A stretch of 64,000 nucleotides of DNA from an uncultured Gemmatimonadota bacterium (GTDB lineage Bacteria; Gemmatimonadota; Gemmatimonadetes; Gemmatimonadales; Gemmatimonadaceae). The first letter of the stretch is position 1. Each line of letters begins with the position of its first letter. A program made the position numbers and the translations under genes. The notes beneath the pieces were generated by a model that was not told where the DNA came from, searched no databases, and was given only the letters and a program-made list of their open reading frames with translations. Location: positions 124,001-188,000 of the forward strand of contig CADEFN010000001.1 of the NCBI GenBank assembly GCA_902826615.1, given 5' to 3'. Below are positions 34,001 through 41,952 of the stretch, piece by piece.

Positions 34001-35859
34001 ACCGCGCGCAGCACGTCGTCGCCCTGCAGATGCCCGAAGGTGTCGTTGACGAGTTTGAAGTGATCGACGTCGATCACGGCGAGCGAAAGGGGCGCGCCCT
34101 GCTCCAGTGCGATGGTCAGTTCCTCCTGCGCCTGCAGCAGGAACGCCTTGCGCACAAAGAGCCCGGTGAGATCATCCTTTTCCACGGCTCCCACCCGCAG
34201 GGCCGACGGGCGTGCTTCGGCTGGCGGCGGAGAGGCCAGACGTGGCCCGAGCCCCGTCGAGATCTCCTCGAATATCGCGAAGAGTTCCGGATCAAACTGG
34301 CGCCGCACGTCGCGACGCATGACTTCGATGGCTTCGTCGTGAGAGAGCGCGCGTTTGTAACTGCGCTCCGACGTGAGGGCATCGTACACGTCCGCCAGGG
34401 TCACAATCCGCGCCCACAACGGAATCCGCTCGCCGCGCAATCCGTCCGGATATCCGGAACCATCCCAGTTTTCATGGTGCGAGCGCACACTCGGCACCAC
34501 ATCATACGGAAAGTCGAGCTCCTTCAGGATGTCGGCGCCGGCGCCGGCATGGAGCTTCATCACCGCCCATTCGTCTGCGGAGAGTTTGCCTGGTTTGTTC
34601 AGGATCTCCGACGAGATCACCAGCTTGCCGACATCGTGCAGCAGAGCACCCACCCGGAACCAGAAGAGCTGGGCGTCTTCGACCCCGGCCCGCCGCGCGA
34701 GGGCACAGGCGAGATCGGCCACTCGTTCGCAGTGACCGCGGGTGTATTCGTCCTTCTCTTCGATGGACTCGCCCCACTGCTGCACCACTTCCAGTACCTC
34801 GCGCTCCAGGCGCTCGGTCAGACCCATCACCTCCGCCACCGCGTGCTGGGCACGTACCTGCGTGAACAAGCGGAGTGCGGTGTTCAGCGCATGCAGGAGT
34901 TCCCGGGTGCGGCCCTGCCCGCGATAGAGCTCGGTGCGGTCGCGGGCGATGTGCGCTCGGAGCAGCAGATCCTGGCGACGGGTGGCGATTTCTTCGGCGT
35001 TGTTGAAGTGCCGTTCTGCCAGCACGCTGTCGCCGCTGGCCAGGGCAATCACACCACTCACACGCTGCGTTTCGGCGGCCGCCGCCGAGGTGGCGCTGGC
35101 ATCACGGCTGGCGGCCCGTTCACACGCCGCGCGGGCGAGTGCGAGATCACCGCGGCGCACCCACATCTCCGCGACGTTGAGGTCGATGATGGCGCTGATA
35201 CCACTATCACCCACGTTCTGCGCGAGCGCGGCGGACTCGGAAAAGGCCGATTCCGCAGAATCCCAGTCGCCCTGCTCCATGTACAGGCGACCGAGATTGT
35301 TCTGGGCAGTGCAGATTTCGCGCGGGATGCCTAACGTGCGATAGGCCGCGAGGCTCATCCGGTAGTATTGCCGCGCGTCGTCATACGCCCCACGGGCGCT
35401 GGCGACCACACCCAGATTCTGCGCCGCCAATGCGGCGAGGTGGGCGTCGCCGGTTTCGCGCGCCACATCGAGCGCCACACCATACAACCGCGCCGCCTCA
35501 TCCAGGTCACCACGTTGCCAGCTGATGATGGCGCGCAGGTTGATGCAGTGCCCCATTCCGGCACGATCGCCCTGCGCAAGCGCGAGGGCCTCGGCGCGCG
35601 AGAGAAAGGCGAGCGCCTCGTCGTATTCGGCGTCTTCCTGATGGGTTCGCGCAATCCACCGCAGCACCATCACCGTTCGTGCCGCATCACCCGACTGCTC
35701 GACCTCGATGAGGGCCTGCTGATAGGCGGCGCGTGCCACCCCACGTTCACCACGACGCTCGAGTTCTCGCGCGCGGCCGATCAGCGTATCAACACCCTGT
35801 TCGCCCAAAACTTCCCCTGCCGGGGAAGTAGGAGCAGACAGTGCGCTGGAATCGGTCAT
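31099..35859 (-). CDS. 1586-residue TPR / HD-GYP / GGDEF / ATPase / TPR signalling protein
   Basis: Domains in order: N-terminal TPR repeats (about 25-360), an HD-GYP c-di-GMP phosphodiesterase domain (His408-Asp409 in LHDVGK; GYP at 469-471), a GGDEF diguanylate cyclase domain (about 575-735), a STAND/AAA-type ATPase (Walker A GEAGIGKT with Lys775; LTIVLDDVQWADSS as Walker B), then C-terminal TPR repeats. The cyclase motif reads AGDEF (638-642), and RPSD five residues before it fits an inhibitory I-site. No membrane segment is visible, so it is cytosolic. Making and destroying c-di-GMP in one chain with a NACHT-like switch implies ligand- or partner-controlled output (inference). No pathway neighbours are coupled. 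Confidence 0.9.
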   Translation of the reverse strand: MTDSSALSAPTSPAGEVLGEQGVDTLIGRARELERRGERGVARAAYQQALIEVEQSGDAARTVMVLRWIARTHQEDAEYDEALAFLSRAEALALAQGDRAGMGHCINLRAIISWQRGDLDEAARLYGVALDVARETGDAHLAALAAQNLGVVASARGAYDDARQYYRMSLAAYRTLGIPREICTAQNNLGRLYMEQGDWDSAESAFSESAALAQNVGDSGISAIIDLNVAEMWVRRGDLALARAACERAASRDASATSAAAAETQRVSGVIALASGDSVLAERHFNNAEEIATRRQDLLLRAHIARDRTELYRGQGRTRELLHALNTALRLFTQVRAQHAVAEVMGLTERLEREVLEVVQQWGESIEEKDEYTRGHCERVADLACALARRAGVEDAQLFWFRVGALLHDVGKLVISSEILNKPGKLSADEWAVMKLHAGAGADILKELDFPYDVVPSVRSHHENWDGSGYPDGLRGERIPLWARIVTLADVYDALTSERSYKRALSHDEAIEVMRRDVRRQFDPELFAIFEEISTGLGPRLASPPPAEARPSALRVGAVEKDDLTGLFVRKAFLLQAQEELTIALEQGAPLSLAVIDVDHFKLVNDTFGHLQGDDVLRAVASQMRDSVRPSDVLGRYAGDEFVVLLPGTDHQQAMVVATRLCKAVEGNRLAIRDRREGTLGVTLSIGVVTSDATTTDVESLFATADRALYVAKRRGRNQAASALDVDDERHGATLQFDRFVGRTRELRTLLGQLESACSGQPRLVAVVGEAGIGKTSLVRQLLPEVRLRGGAMVTGRCLATDVKPPYGPWAEIVEAIHALQLVAPGKWDELARLVPALGSGAGGGAASGSKYALLAELSEYLRQATKRIPLTIVLDDVQWADSSTWDALEYVRHNLDEDRLLICMTMRAEDASSVVDRRRHLSRDERFSDLTLQRFSEDDLRTWLETILHQGDIDAEFLHFIHGYTEGNPLLVVHVLRSLQEDKALWYAGRRWQWKDRPDLQLPTAVADLIDSRIERMSDEARQQLTVAAVVGRAFDLDVVLAAGGMDEEALLDALDEGIAAHVVEETGDRDSDRFAFSHGLIADAIKSRVQRRRLARMHGQVAEAMERLRPNAVAEIAAHYDAADNSPKAFEFAMLAAERAVAVYAHNEAASSYALAERNAPTTDALKNCRFRRAQALELSGAYEAAESLCDLIIAEATSAGESDPLFSVRRARERLRSLRGQSLQQTSDAIERLLTEVTRAGDWQEEVELLGTLSRVLMRRGHPQEARKLGRRSVEVAEQNDSPALLANTLMHLGSAVIEADSAEALQCYERALATFTAQNDLLGQARANINLGIAQSRLGAHSASLAAYEAGLSLARKIHSPDLTGLAALNLGVLHMKLGAYSAADESFSEAMERFALLKNEPHRLAALYNQANLAREKLEHERAARLYGDAAVVAAGMNQLDVEVGARAGQGLAFLAMEREDEGRACWQSCAVRLRDQPDWWFQGREMLEALAVRLAVRKGDAAQAASRFADGLALAERSDQYGIAWFVADVAGPLAQVGVQAGWEQVERLSGWVESLDYAPLTARYAALRRPASSLTPAAG

Positions 35860-36310
35860 CGACGTTCGGCGGGCGTGCAGTGGCGACGTGCGCGACTCGG
35901 GTTGGGGGAGTCACGACGAGGAGGGATTCGACCTCATCCATATGACGACTGGAGGTGCTCTCAGTATCGGGCGAGAGAGGGTGAATTCATCACCAGAGTC
36001 TCGGTAACAAGGGACCGCCAGGCAGCAGCGTTGCTCGGACCGGCAGAACGCCAGAGATGCGGCACTTTCCGGCCTGATCATGGTTGGTGGACGAGTGAGG
36101 GATTCGCGGACTATCCGACCGCTGTAGATCCTTCTCGCGCATCTGGCCGGACAGAACACCCGATTTCGGCATCACTGGTCTCCGCCCAATGACTGAGACC
36201 GGCAAAGAGTGCAGTTCCGTGATGCGCGTCACGCTTGGGCATGAGCTCTGCCTTAGGTGAGCCCAGAAGACGTGACCCCGAACACACTCCTCCTGTAACC
36301 GATACCTACA
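35860..36310. other. 450-bp intergenic region, nothing recognised
   Basis: The region lies between two divergent genes. I see no open frame with protein character and no known riboswitch motif; I looked in particular for a c-di-GMP (GEMM) aptamer because of the neighbouring GGDEF/HD-GYP gene and did not find it. Promoters for both genes should lie here. CTCCTCCTG (about 36287-36295) on the plus strand is not a ribosome site. Confidence 0.4.
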
Positions 36311-36550
36311 ATGTCGATGATCCGCCGCTCTGTATACGTTTGCGCCCTTGCCATCCTTGGGCTGACGACCGCCTGCTCCGACTCCGTGACCGGACCGAGC
36401 GCCAAGAAGCGCTCTGGCTACATCACTGCGTCTTCGTCGGTGGAAGTTGCGCCTACGACCAACACAGCGAAGACAGGCCCCACCAGCGGGCCGGTCAAGC
36501 CCAAAGGCATCGAGGCGCAGAGCTCCGGTTACAACGTCACTGCGTTCTAA
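36311..36550 (+). CDS. small lipoprotein
   Basis: 79 residues. The N-terminus MSMIRRSVYVCALAILGLTT is a signal followed by Cys (LTTAC lipobox). The mature chain starts CSDSVTGPS, a start of a kind also seen in other predicted lipoproteins here (CGEAIGP at 41.3 kb and CSSDGGSVTAP in the Rieske protein), then a low-complexity Ser/Thr/Pro/Lys region without domains. Function unknown. A strong hairpin terminator follows 9 bp after the stop, so it is its own unit. ATG 36317 is a possible alternative start. Confidence 0.72.
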   Translation: MSMIRRSVYVCALAILGLTTACSDSVTGPSAKKRSGYITASSSVEVAPTTNTAKTGPTSGPVKPKGIEAQSSGYNVTAF

Positions 36551-36558
36551 CTCCTGAG

Positions 36559-36602
36559 TGCCGCACCGGATGCGTAGCTCCCCCTTCGCATCCGGTGCGG
36601 CA
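36559..36602. terminator. 16-bp-stem hairpin terminator
   Basis: TGCCGCACCGGATGCG (36559-36574) pairs perfectly with CGCATCCGGTGCGGCA (36587-36602) around a 12-base pyrimidine-rich loop. It is followed by TTTC. It ends the small lipoprotein gene and faces the stop of the Rieske gene (36704). Confidence 0.85.
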
Positions 36603-36703
36603 TTTCGGATTTCCGCCTTGCAGGTTTTCATCTTTCCCGCGCCGGCGGAACGCACGAGGGTTCCTTGCCACTCGCGCGGGAGATGAAACCCCACGTGTCG
36701 CCG

Positions 36704-37156
36704 TCAAGCCAGGTTCACCGTAATCACGCCTGACGCGGAGTCGAACGTTGTGGGGAATGACTTGAGCGGGGAGCCTGCCGGACCCCGCACCACCGCACCG
36801 CTCGTGCTGAACTGCGAGCCGTGGCACGGACAGATGATCTGACTGCCGTTGAATTCGTTCACCGTGCACTGCTCATGTGTGCAAACTGAACTGAGTGCGC
36901 GGTAGTCGGTTGCCGACAATCGGATCACCACGGCGCGAGCCTGCGTGACCACGATCATGCCGTTCGTCCGGTTGAGCGCGTCGTTTTGCGCCAGGGGAAC
37001 GGTCATCGTGTTGCCGCTGATGGTGATGCCGTTCCCGGTGGGCGCAGTGACTGACCCGCCATCGGAAGAACAGGCCGCCGCAGCACAGGCCAGGGCGGTC
37101 AGTCGCGCAAAGTCGCGACGGCTCATCAGGGTGACAATCTCACCTTCATTCGGCAT
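36704..37156 (-). CDS. Rieske [2Fe-2S] protein with Tat/lipoprotein leader
   Basis: 150 residues. The cluster ligands are in CTHEQC and CPCHGSQF, the two Rieske loops (C-x-H and C-x-x-H). SRRDFARLTALACAAAAC is a Tat signal ending in a possible lipobox, consistent with a folded Fe-S protein exported by Tat. ATG 37156 has GGAG 9 bases upstream; ATG 37126 (MSRRDF) is an alternative. No cytochrome b or quinol oxidase partner is beside it, so it may serve in a small electron-transfer or oxygenase chain. It is divergent from hemolysin III. Confidence 0.88.
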   Translation of the reverse strand: MPNEGEIVTLMSRRDFARLTALACAAAACSSDGGSVTAPTGNGITISGNTMTVPLAQNDALNRTNGMIVVTQARAVVIRLSATDYRALSSVCTHEQCTVNEFNGSQIICPCHGSQFSTSGAVVRGPAGSPLKSFPTTFDSASGVITVNLA

Positions 37157-37268
37157 GACGTAACGCTCCGGAGTCGGGGTCTGCGGGACAGACACGCGAG
37201 CCAGATCATTCCCTTGGTTGTCGGCCGGCCCTTCCGCGAAAGACGCGAACGCGCGGTACGTTTCCGGG

Positions 37269-37907
37269 ATGTCCACACCCCGCATGTACTCCCCGGCGGA
37301 AGAGGTCGCCAACGCTGCCACACACGGCGTCGGACTCGTCCTCAGCCTCGTCGCCCTGCCCGTTCTCATATTCACGGCCGTCGCCCAGCATGATTGGCTC
37401 GCGGTGCTGGGCGCGAGTGTCTACGGAGTGACGCTGCTGGCGGTGTACACGACGTCCACCCTGTATCACTCCGTCCCCTCCGAGACGGCCAAACGTCGGC
37501 TGCGTATCGCGGACCACATCGCCATCTACTTCCTCATCGCGGGCACCTACACCCCCTTTACGCTGGGAGTGCTCAGGGGTGCCTGGGGGTGGTCGCTTTT
37601 TGGCGTACTGTGGGGACTTGTCGTCCTGGGGGTCGTCTTCAAGCTGACGCTGGGCATGCGTTTTCCGAGGGCATCGACCGCCTTCTATGTGGGCATGGGG
37701 TGGATCTGTGTGGTCGCCATCAAACCGATGATGACGCTGATTCCCGGGCCGGGGCTCTTCTGGCTGGTGGCCGGGGGGCTCTGTTACACCCTCGGCGTGC
37801 CCTTCTACCTCATGAAGCGGACCCGATATACCCACGCCGTCTGGCACGTCTTTGTCCTGGGCGGTAGCGGGTGCCATTTCTGGAGCGTCCTCAACTACGC
37901 GTCCTGA
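37269..37907 (+). CDS. hemolysin III / PAQR-family membrane protein
   Basis: About 212 residues with seven hydrophobic segments. The family metal-site motifs are visible: EEVANAATHGVGL near the N-terminus, STLYHSV with the central His, and TRYTHAVWHVFVLGG with two C-terminal His. PAQR proteins are proposed zinc hydrolases or receptors; the haemolysis name is historical. The start is ATG 37269 or 37284 (MYSPAEE). Confidence 0.9.
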   Translation: MSTPRMYSPAEEVANAATHGVGLVLSLVALPVLIFTAVAQHDWLAVLGASVYGVTLLAVYTTSTLYHSVPSETAKRRLRIADHIAIYFLIAGTYTPFTLGVLRGAWGWSLFGVLWGLVVLGVVFKLTLGMRFPRASTAFYVGMGWICVVAIKPMMTLIPGPGLFWLVAGGLCYTLGVPFYLMKRTRYTHAVWHVFVLGGSGCHFWSVLNYAS

Positions 37908-37997
37908 CCCCGCGTGCACGCTGGAGCCACCCGTCCTGTCATATGCAGTGGCCGCGGCGTTCACTCAGCACTGGAATGAGCACCACTCGACCACCTG

Positions 37998-38600
37998 ATG
38001 GCCCACAGCGCACCCCTGCCACCCGAACTCGAGGCCTCACTGGAGGCGCTGCACGAGGCAAGCTTCGGGTGGGCAAGGAGTTGCTGCGACGGGGACGTGG
38101 ATCAGGCGGCCGACGTGCTGCAGAACACGTACGTGAAGGTGCTCACTGGAAGCGCTCGTTTCGGGGGCCACTCGGCCTTCAAGACATGGCTCTTCGGAGT
38201 GATCCGCTTTACCGCCCTCGAAGCACGGCGCGGCAGCAAGCGGGATCTGGCCATTGCCGATTTGGTGGAGCCGGATCAGGTGGCGCAGGCGGCCGACGCG
38301 GCACTCATGGAAGTGGAGGAGGGCGAAGCGTTACGAGGCGCCCTCACCCAACTGCCGGCGCGTCAGCAGGAAGTGCTGCATCTGGTGTTCTATCAGGAAA
38401 TGACCATCGCCGAGGCCGCAGTGGTGATGGAGGTTTCGTTGGGGTCGGCACGCACCCACTACGAACGAGGGAAACAACGATTACGAGAGCTCTTGTCCAG
38501 CGATGGCGGGAGCAAGAGATCGAAAGCAGGCATGCGCGCTGAACGGGGATCAGCCGAACAGACCGCAGACAAGCTCGATGGCACACGAGGGATGGCATGA
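37998..38600 (+). CDS. ECF-type sigma-70 family RNA polymerase sigma factor
   Basis: 200 residues. Region 2 spans about residues 20-85 (DQAADVLQNTYVKVL, then FKTWLFGVIRFTALE). Region 4 is ALTQLPARQQEVLHLVFYQE followed by MTIAEAAVVMEVSLGSARTH, a typical helix-turn-helix. The C-terminal tail of about 35 residues is basic and Gly/Ser-rich. Its stop overlaps the next gene by ATGA, and that gene looks like a membrane anti-sigma-type protein. It probably directs an envelope-stress regulon (inference). Confidence 0.9.
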   Translation: MAHSAPLPPELEASLEALHEASFGWARSCCDGDVDQAADVLQNTYVKVLTGSARFGGHSAFKTWLFGVIRFTALEARRGSKRDLAIADLVEPDQVAQAADAALMEVEEGEALRGALTQLPARQQEVLHLVFYQEMTIAEAAVVMEVSLGSARTHYERGKQRLRELLSSDGGSKRSKAGMRAERGSAEQTADKLDGTRGMA

Positions 38601-38998
38601 CGGACCACACCGAAAGAGACGACCCACTTCACGCCGAGTTCGCGTTGCTCAAGAAGAGCGATGCGATGCGCGCGCCCGCCTTTGGCACGATGCTGCAGCA
38701 GGCGAAGCTCGCCGCTGCGGCGGTTCCGGCTGAGCCGGCGCGCACCATGGTGGTGCACCGCTCGCGCCGTCGGTTTGTGGTCTGGGGTGGGCCCATCCTG
38801 CTGGCCGCCGGTCTCTCCGCACTCTGGGTCATGCCTCGTCGTGCCGCCGACCGGGAGTTCGATCGCCTGGTCACCGAATGGTCGGAAACGACACGATCAG
38901 CACGCCACTCCCCTACCGACGCACTGCTGGCGCTCCCCGGATCCGAATTCCTGGGCCGCATGCCGGCAGTGGGTAACGCCCCTGGAGGACGTTCATGA
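38597..38998 (+). CDS. single-span membrane protein, probable anti-sigma factor
   Basis: 133 residues. A cytoplasmic N-terminal half of about 58 residues is followed by one membrane segment (FVVWGGPILLAAGLSALWVM) and a short periplasmic part. It lacks the HxxxCxxC zinc motif of the classic anti-sigma domain, so the assignment rests on gene order, size and topology. ATGA overlaps tie it to the sigma factor before it and the Spy-like gene after it. Confidence 0.6.
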   Translation: MTDHTERDDPLHAEFALLKKSDAMRAPAFGTMLQQAKLAAAAVPAEPARTMVVHRSRRRFVVWGGPILLAAGLSALWVMPRRAADREFDRLVTEWSETTRSARHSPTDALLALPGSEFLGRMPAVGNAPGGRS

Positions 38999-39447
38999 AA
39001 ACTCGTCGTCTGCGACTGATGACGGTGGTGCTGTGTGCCCTGGCGGTGGGAGGTACTCCGCTTCTGGCACAAAGCAGCGTCGAGGATCCCATTGCGCGCT
39101 CGTTGTTCGAGCCCGAGCTGATCATGCGGCATCGGCGCGCCATCAACCTCGGCGATGACCAGCGCGACGTGATCAGCCGGCTCATCAAGGAGCTGCAGGG
39201 TCAGATGGTCGCGCTGCAGTGGGACCTGAAGGAGCAGACCGAGGATCTCACCACGGAGCTCAACCGCGCACGCGTGGACCTGGATCGCGCACAGGACCGG
39301 ATGGGCAAAGTGCTGCAGACCGAACGTCGTATCAAGGAAGCACACCTCACGCTTCTGGTGCGCATCAAGAACGTGCTGAGGCCCGAGCAGCAGGAGAGCC
39401 TCAAGAAGCTGCGGGCGGAACCTCCGTCGGGTTCGCCCGAATCCTGA
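38995..39447 (+). CDS. Spy/CpxP-like periplasmic protein
   Basis: 150 residues. Signal peptide LMTVVLCALAVGGTPLLA. The mature chain is almost entirely helical and charged: LFEPELIMRHRRAINLGDDQ, then QRDVISRLIKELQGQMV and a long coiled-coil-like stretch (LTTELNRARVDLDRAQDRM). This fits the Spy/CpxP or heavy-metal-resistance (Zra/CnrX) class of periplasmic sensors and chaperones. In an operon with a sigma factor and a membrane protein it is likely the signal-sensing component. Confidence 0.72.
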   Translation: MKTRRLRLMTVVLCALAVGGTPLLAQSSVEDPIARSLFEPELIMRHRRAINLGDDQRDVISRLIKELQGQMVALQWDLKEQTEDLTTELNRARVDLDRAQDRMGKVLQTERRIKEAHLTLLVRIKNVLRPEQQESLKKLRAEPPSGSPES

Positions 39448-39469
39448 GGCGCGCGCACCGCGCGCGCCT
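39447..39469. terminator. bidirectional hairpin after the sigma operon
   Basis: AGGCGCGCGC (39447-39456), ACC, GCGCGCGCCT (39460-39469): a perfect 10-bp all-GC-type stem between convergent genes. It starts on the last base of the Spy-like stop codon and ends 9 bp before the stop of the next minus-strand gene. Confidence 0.75.
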
Positions 39470-39477
39470 GCAGTTGA

Positions 39478-40101
39478 TTATTTGGGCCACCAGGTCAGCC
39501 CAACGCCAAAGCGGACCGAGGTGGCTTCGATGTCCAGGTTCTGCAGTGCCACGCTGCCGAGGTCGACTTCGGTGAACTCACCATTCGTCACCCGCAGTGA
39601 CACATCCAGAGCGAGGTTGCGGCGAAAGAAGGCGTTGAGCCCACCGCCCACCGTGAACGCACCGCCGTTGAACGACACCTTGCCTACCTGCTGAGAGCCG
39701 GCGCTGGCGTCGTCCACTGAAACAACACGTGCGCCAACGGATGTTTCGAGGTACGGCACCCAGCGACGAAGCGAGTTGGCAAAATGAAAGCGCGCGCCGA
39801 CTTCTGCGTGCCCCAACGTCCACGCACCGGCAAGGCTGCTGCCTGGAGGAAGATCAATCTCCGATCCATCGATCGTGACAAAGCCGGTCACAATGCGATT
39901 GAATCCGTAGCCGGCACGAAAGCCGATTCCTCCTCCTTCGCTCCCATCTTTGCCCGCCTCAGCGATGGCGGTGCCGAGCAGCTGCACGCCGAGCGAGAGC
40001 CCGCGGGTGGTGGAGACCTGCGCTTCGTTCGATCGGGGCGTCAGGGCGAACAAACCTGCGGCCAGCATGAACGCGGAAAGAGTGCGAGAGTGGCGTGGCA
40101 T
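39478..40101 (-). CDS. outer-membrane beta-barrel-like protein
   Basis: 207 residues from ATG 40101 with a signal peptide (LSAFMLAAGLFALTPRSNEA). Alternating hydrophobic strands follow: SLGVQLLGTAIAEAG, IGFRAGYGFNRIVTGF, GARFHFANSLRRWVPYLETSVG, AFTVGGGLNAFF, and SVRFGVGLTWWPK at the C-terminus. This is the pattern of OmpA-like or OprD-like small barrels with an aromatic end. It lies 107 bp downstream of the lipoprotein gene. Function unknown. Confidence 0.78.
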   Translation of the reverse strand: MPRHSRTLSAFMLAAGLFALTPRSNEAQVSTTRGLSLGVQLLGTAIAEAGKDGSEGGGIGFRAGYGFNRIVTGFVTIDGSEIDLPPGSSLAGAWTLGHAEVGARFHFANSLRRWVPYLETSVGARVVSVDDASAGSQQVGKVSFNGGAFTVGGGLNAFFRRNLALDVSLRVTNGEFTEVDLGSVALQNLDIEATSVRFGVGLTWWPK

Positions 40102-40207
40102 GAGACTCGAGCTGACAGGTTGGCCAACGGAACGATCCTCCGGTGGCAACACCACCGGAGGACCTCGGAAAGTATACATCCAACAGATCACCAGCCGGGC
40201 CGGTGGG

Positions 40208-41317
40208 TCACAGGATCGAGCCCAGGAGAAAGAGCCGTTCCACCGGGTGCACAAGCCCTTCGATGAGGTCGAATACGTCCTCTGAAGTGGCCATGATGGC
40301 TCCCACCATCATGAGTTCCGCGCCCGTGAGCGGCTGACCAGTCGACCCAACCAGCGTCGGGTTTTTGGCGTCACCCGACACGGTGACAAAGAGGTTGCCG
40401 TTCAGGCGGATGGTGCCCTTGATGGTCGACCCATTGCCGTCGACATCCACGGCGAAGCTGTTGGAGCCATGACGTGCGGTCAATTTGATGACACCCTGCC
40501 CCTCGCGACCGTCAACCACATCACGCACCGATCCGGTGACGGAGAAGTTCTTCGGGTCGAGACGCAGGTCGAAATCGGCATCGATGATGGTGTTCTCGCC
40601 TCGGGCCTTACCGGTCACACCAATCTCGAAGCGAAGCCGGTTGCCATCCGGGCCTTCAGCAAAGCCGTCGACATCGATCTTGTTTTCGGTGGCGCCGAGC
40701 GTGGCCCGTGTCCGGTAGTCGATGACCGTTTTCCCCTGCTGAATCAGGACGAGCCGCAGCGCCTGGGCCTCGCCACTCGCCGGGCCCTCATCCAGGAGAT
40801 CGGCATAACCGATTTCACGCGCCGGATTGGGGCGCTGCTCTCCGTTGACCTCATAGACAATGAACCGCACGCCATTCCTGGGGGCACCGGTCCGCTTGGG
40901 GTCCACGACGTATTGATCGGTCACCATGTCGTAGACAAGCGTCTGCCCGAGATACCGCGGCGACAGGGTCGGCTTTGCGAGTGTCGCTCCGCTACGCGAG
41001 TCGGCTAACTGCCGGAAGAAGTCGAGCGCAAAACGTCGGCCCTCCGATCGGTCACGCAGGGCAGGCAGGGCGCGCATGCTGCTGATCAGCGCACTCGCCG
41101 AGGCGGGGGTGCGCCCGCCAAGCGCTTGCAGACCGGCCCAGCTCTTGGTTGTAAAGACGGCGTCGTAGGCCTGGTAGTTGGCCATGGTTCCCTGGGTGTC
41201 CAGCTCGGACTCGGCTTTCGGTCCGATCGCTTCACCGCAGGCCGCCGCAAAGGCCAGTACAGCAACAGGGACGAGGCGAAGGCGTCGCCGCGCAGACTGC
41301 ATAGTCACGCCGATCAT
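40208..41317 (-). CDS. lipoprotein of unknown function
   Basis: 369 residues. ATG 41317 follows GGAGG with 8 bases spacing. The leader LVPVAVLAFAAAC ends in a Cys with a weak lipobox, and mature CGEAIGPKAESELD resembles other short lipoprotein starts here. The body has a helical first half (SWAGLQALGGRTPASASALI) and a beta-rich second half with repeated TGxV/DFDLRL-type strands: IIDADFDLRLDPKNFSVTG and GTIRLNGNLFVTVSGDAKNP. I do not recognise a named domain. It is divergent from the small secreted protein at 41526. Confidence 0.75.
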   Translation of the reverse strand: MIGVTMQSARRRLRLVPVAVLAFAAACGEAIGPKAESELDTQGTMANYQAYDAVFTTKSWAGLQALGGRTPASASALISSMRALPALRDRSEGRRFALDFFRQLADSRSGATLAKPTLSPRYLGQTLVYDMVTDQYVVDPKRTGAPRNGVRFIVYEVNGEQRPNPAREIGYADLLDEGPASGEAQALRLVLIQQGKTVIDYRTRATLGATENKIDVDGFAEGPDGNRLRFEIGVTGKARGENTIIDADFDLRLDPKNFSVTGSVRDVVDGREGQGVIKLTARHGSNSFAVDVDGNGSTIKGTIRLNGNLFVTVSGDAKNPTLVGSTGQPLTGAELMMVGAIMATSEDVFDLIEGLVHPVERLFLLGSIL

Positions 41318-41525
41318 GATCCATCCTCCATTCCGCCCAGGGGCGAATTCACAGTTGCGGTTCACTTGCACGGCTATGTGTGGCGGCTGGCCCGGTGCCA
41401 TATGACAGGTGGGGCAAACCCCGGCTGGGCCCGCCTCGTCGGGTGGTGAATGACAGGGTGGCCAAGTGCGAGGTGGTGCCCCTCCGGTTAGAGTTCTGGG
41501 ACGCCTTCGATCCCGTTCTGTCATT

Positions 41526-41912
41526 ATGACGCGCTTCAATTTTCTCCGGCTCCTCTTTCTTTTCGCTCCCGCGGTGGTGCTGGCCTCATCCGCGACCGCG
41601 CAGGCTCCCGCCACCTCGGTTGCCGGCACATGGTCCTTTGAAGTCGTGACCGAAAACGGCACCGGCACTCCGACCGTGACGCTCAAACAGGACGGGGAGA
41701 AGATCACGGGCACCTATGAGTCCACTCGCGGCTCGCGTGTCATCGAGGGCACGGTGAAGGGATCCACCATCACCTTCACGGCAAAGTCTCCGCAGCCGGG
41801 TGGTGTGGACCTGCTCTTTACCGGCACACTCACCAGCAAGGACACCATGAACGGGACGGCGGATTTCAGCGGGCAGGGATCCGCCACCTTCAGTGGCGTC
41901 AGAAAGAGCTGA
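41526..41912 (+). CDS. small secreted lipocalin-like protein
   Basis: 128 residues. Signal peptide MTRFNFLRLLFLFAPAVVLA. The mature domain is a compact beta sandwich or barrel: SVAGTWSFEVVTENG, TVTLKQDGEKITGTY, RVIEGTVKGSTITFT, and MNGTADFSGQGSATFSGVR. The GTWSF and GTY pattern recurs in lipocalin-like families. Function is unknown. It is followed by a Tat-exported DsrE-like protein in the same direction. Confidence 0.78.
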   Translation: MTRFNFLRLLFLFAPAVVLASSATAQAPATSVAGTWSFEVVTENGTGTPTVTLKQDGEKITGTYESTRGSRVIEGTVKGSTITFTAKSPQPGGVDLLFTGTLTSKDTMNGTADFSGQGSATFSGVRKS

Positions 41913-41952
41913 GTTCTCCTGCTCCGTAACAGTCACCCCGATCCTTTTCCCC

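Noticed and set aside
33577-35334. 585-residue plus-strand open frame opposite the multi-domain signalling gene
   Set aside because: It is the complementary frame of a gene with clear HD-GYP, GGDEF and ATPase motifs. GC-rich DNA gives long antisense frames, and this one lacks any recognisable domain.
35860-36310. c-di-GMP riboswitch upstream of the small lipoprotein
   Set aside because: The conserved GEMM core bases are not present; proximity to the GGDEF/HD-GYP gene alone is not evidence.
41315-41713. Longer N-terminus for the lipoprotein at 40208
   Set aside because: The frame is open to 41713, but GGAGG and the signal peptide fit ATG 41317, and the extension overlaps the divergent promoter region and the start of the next gene.
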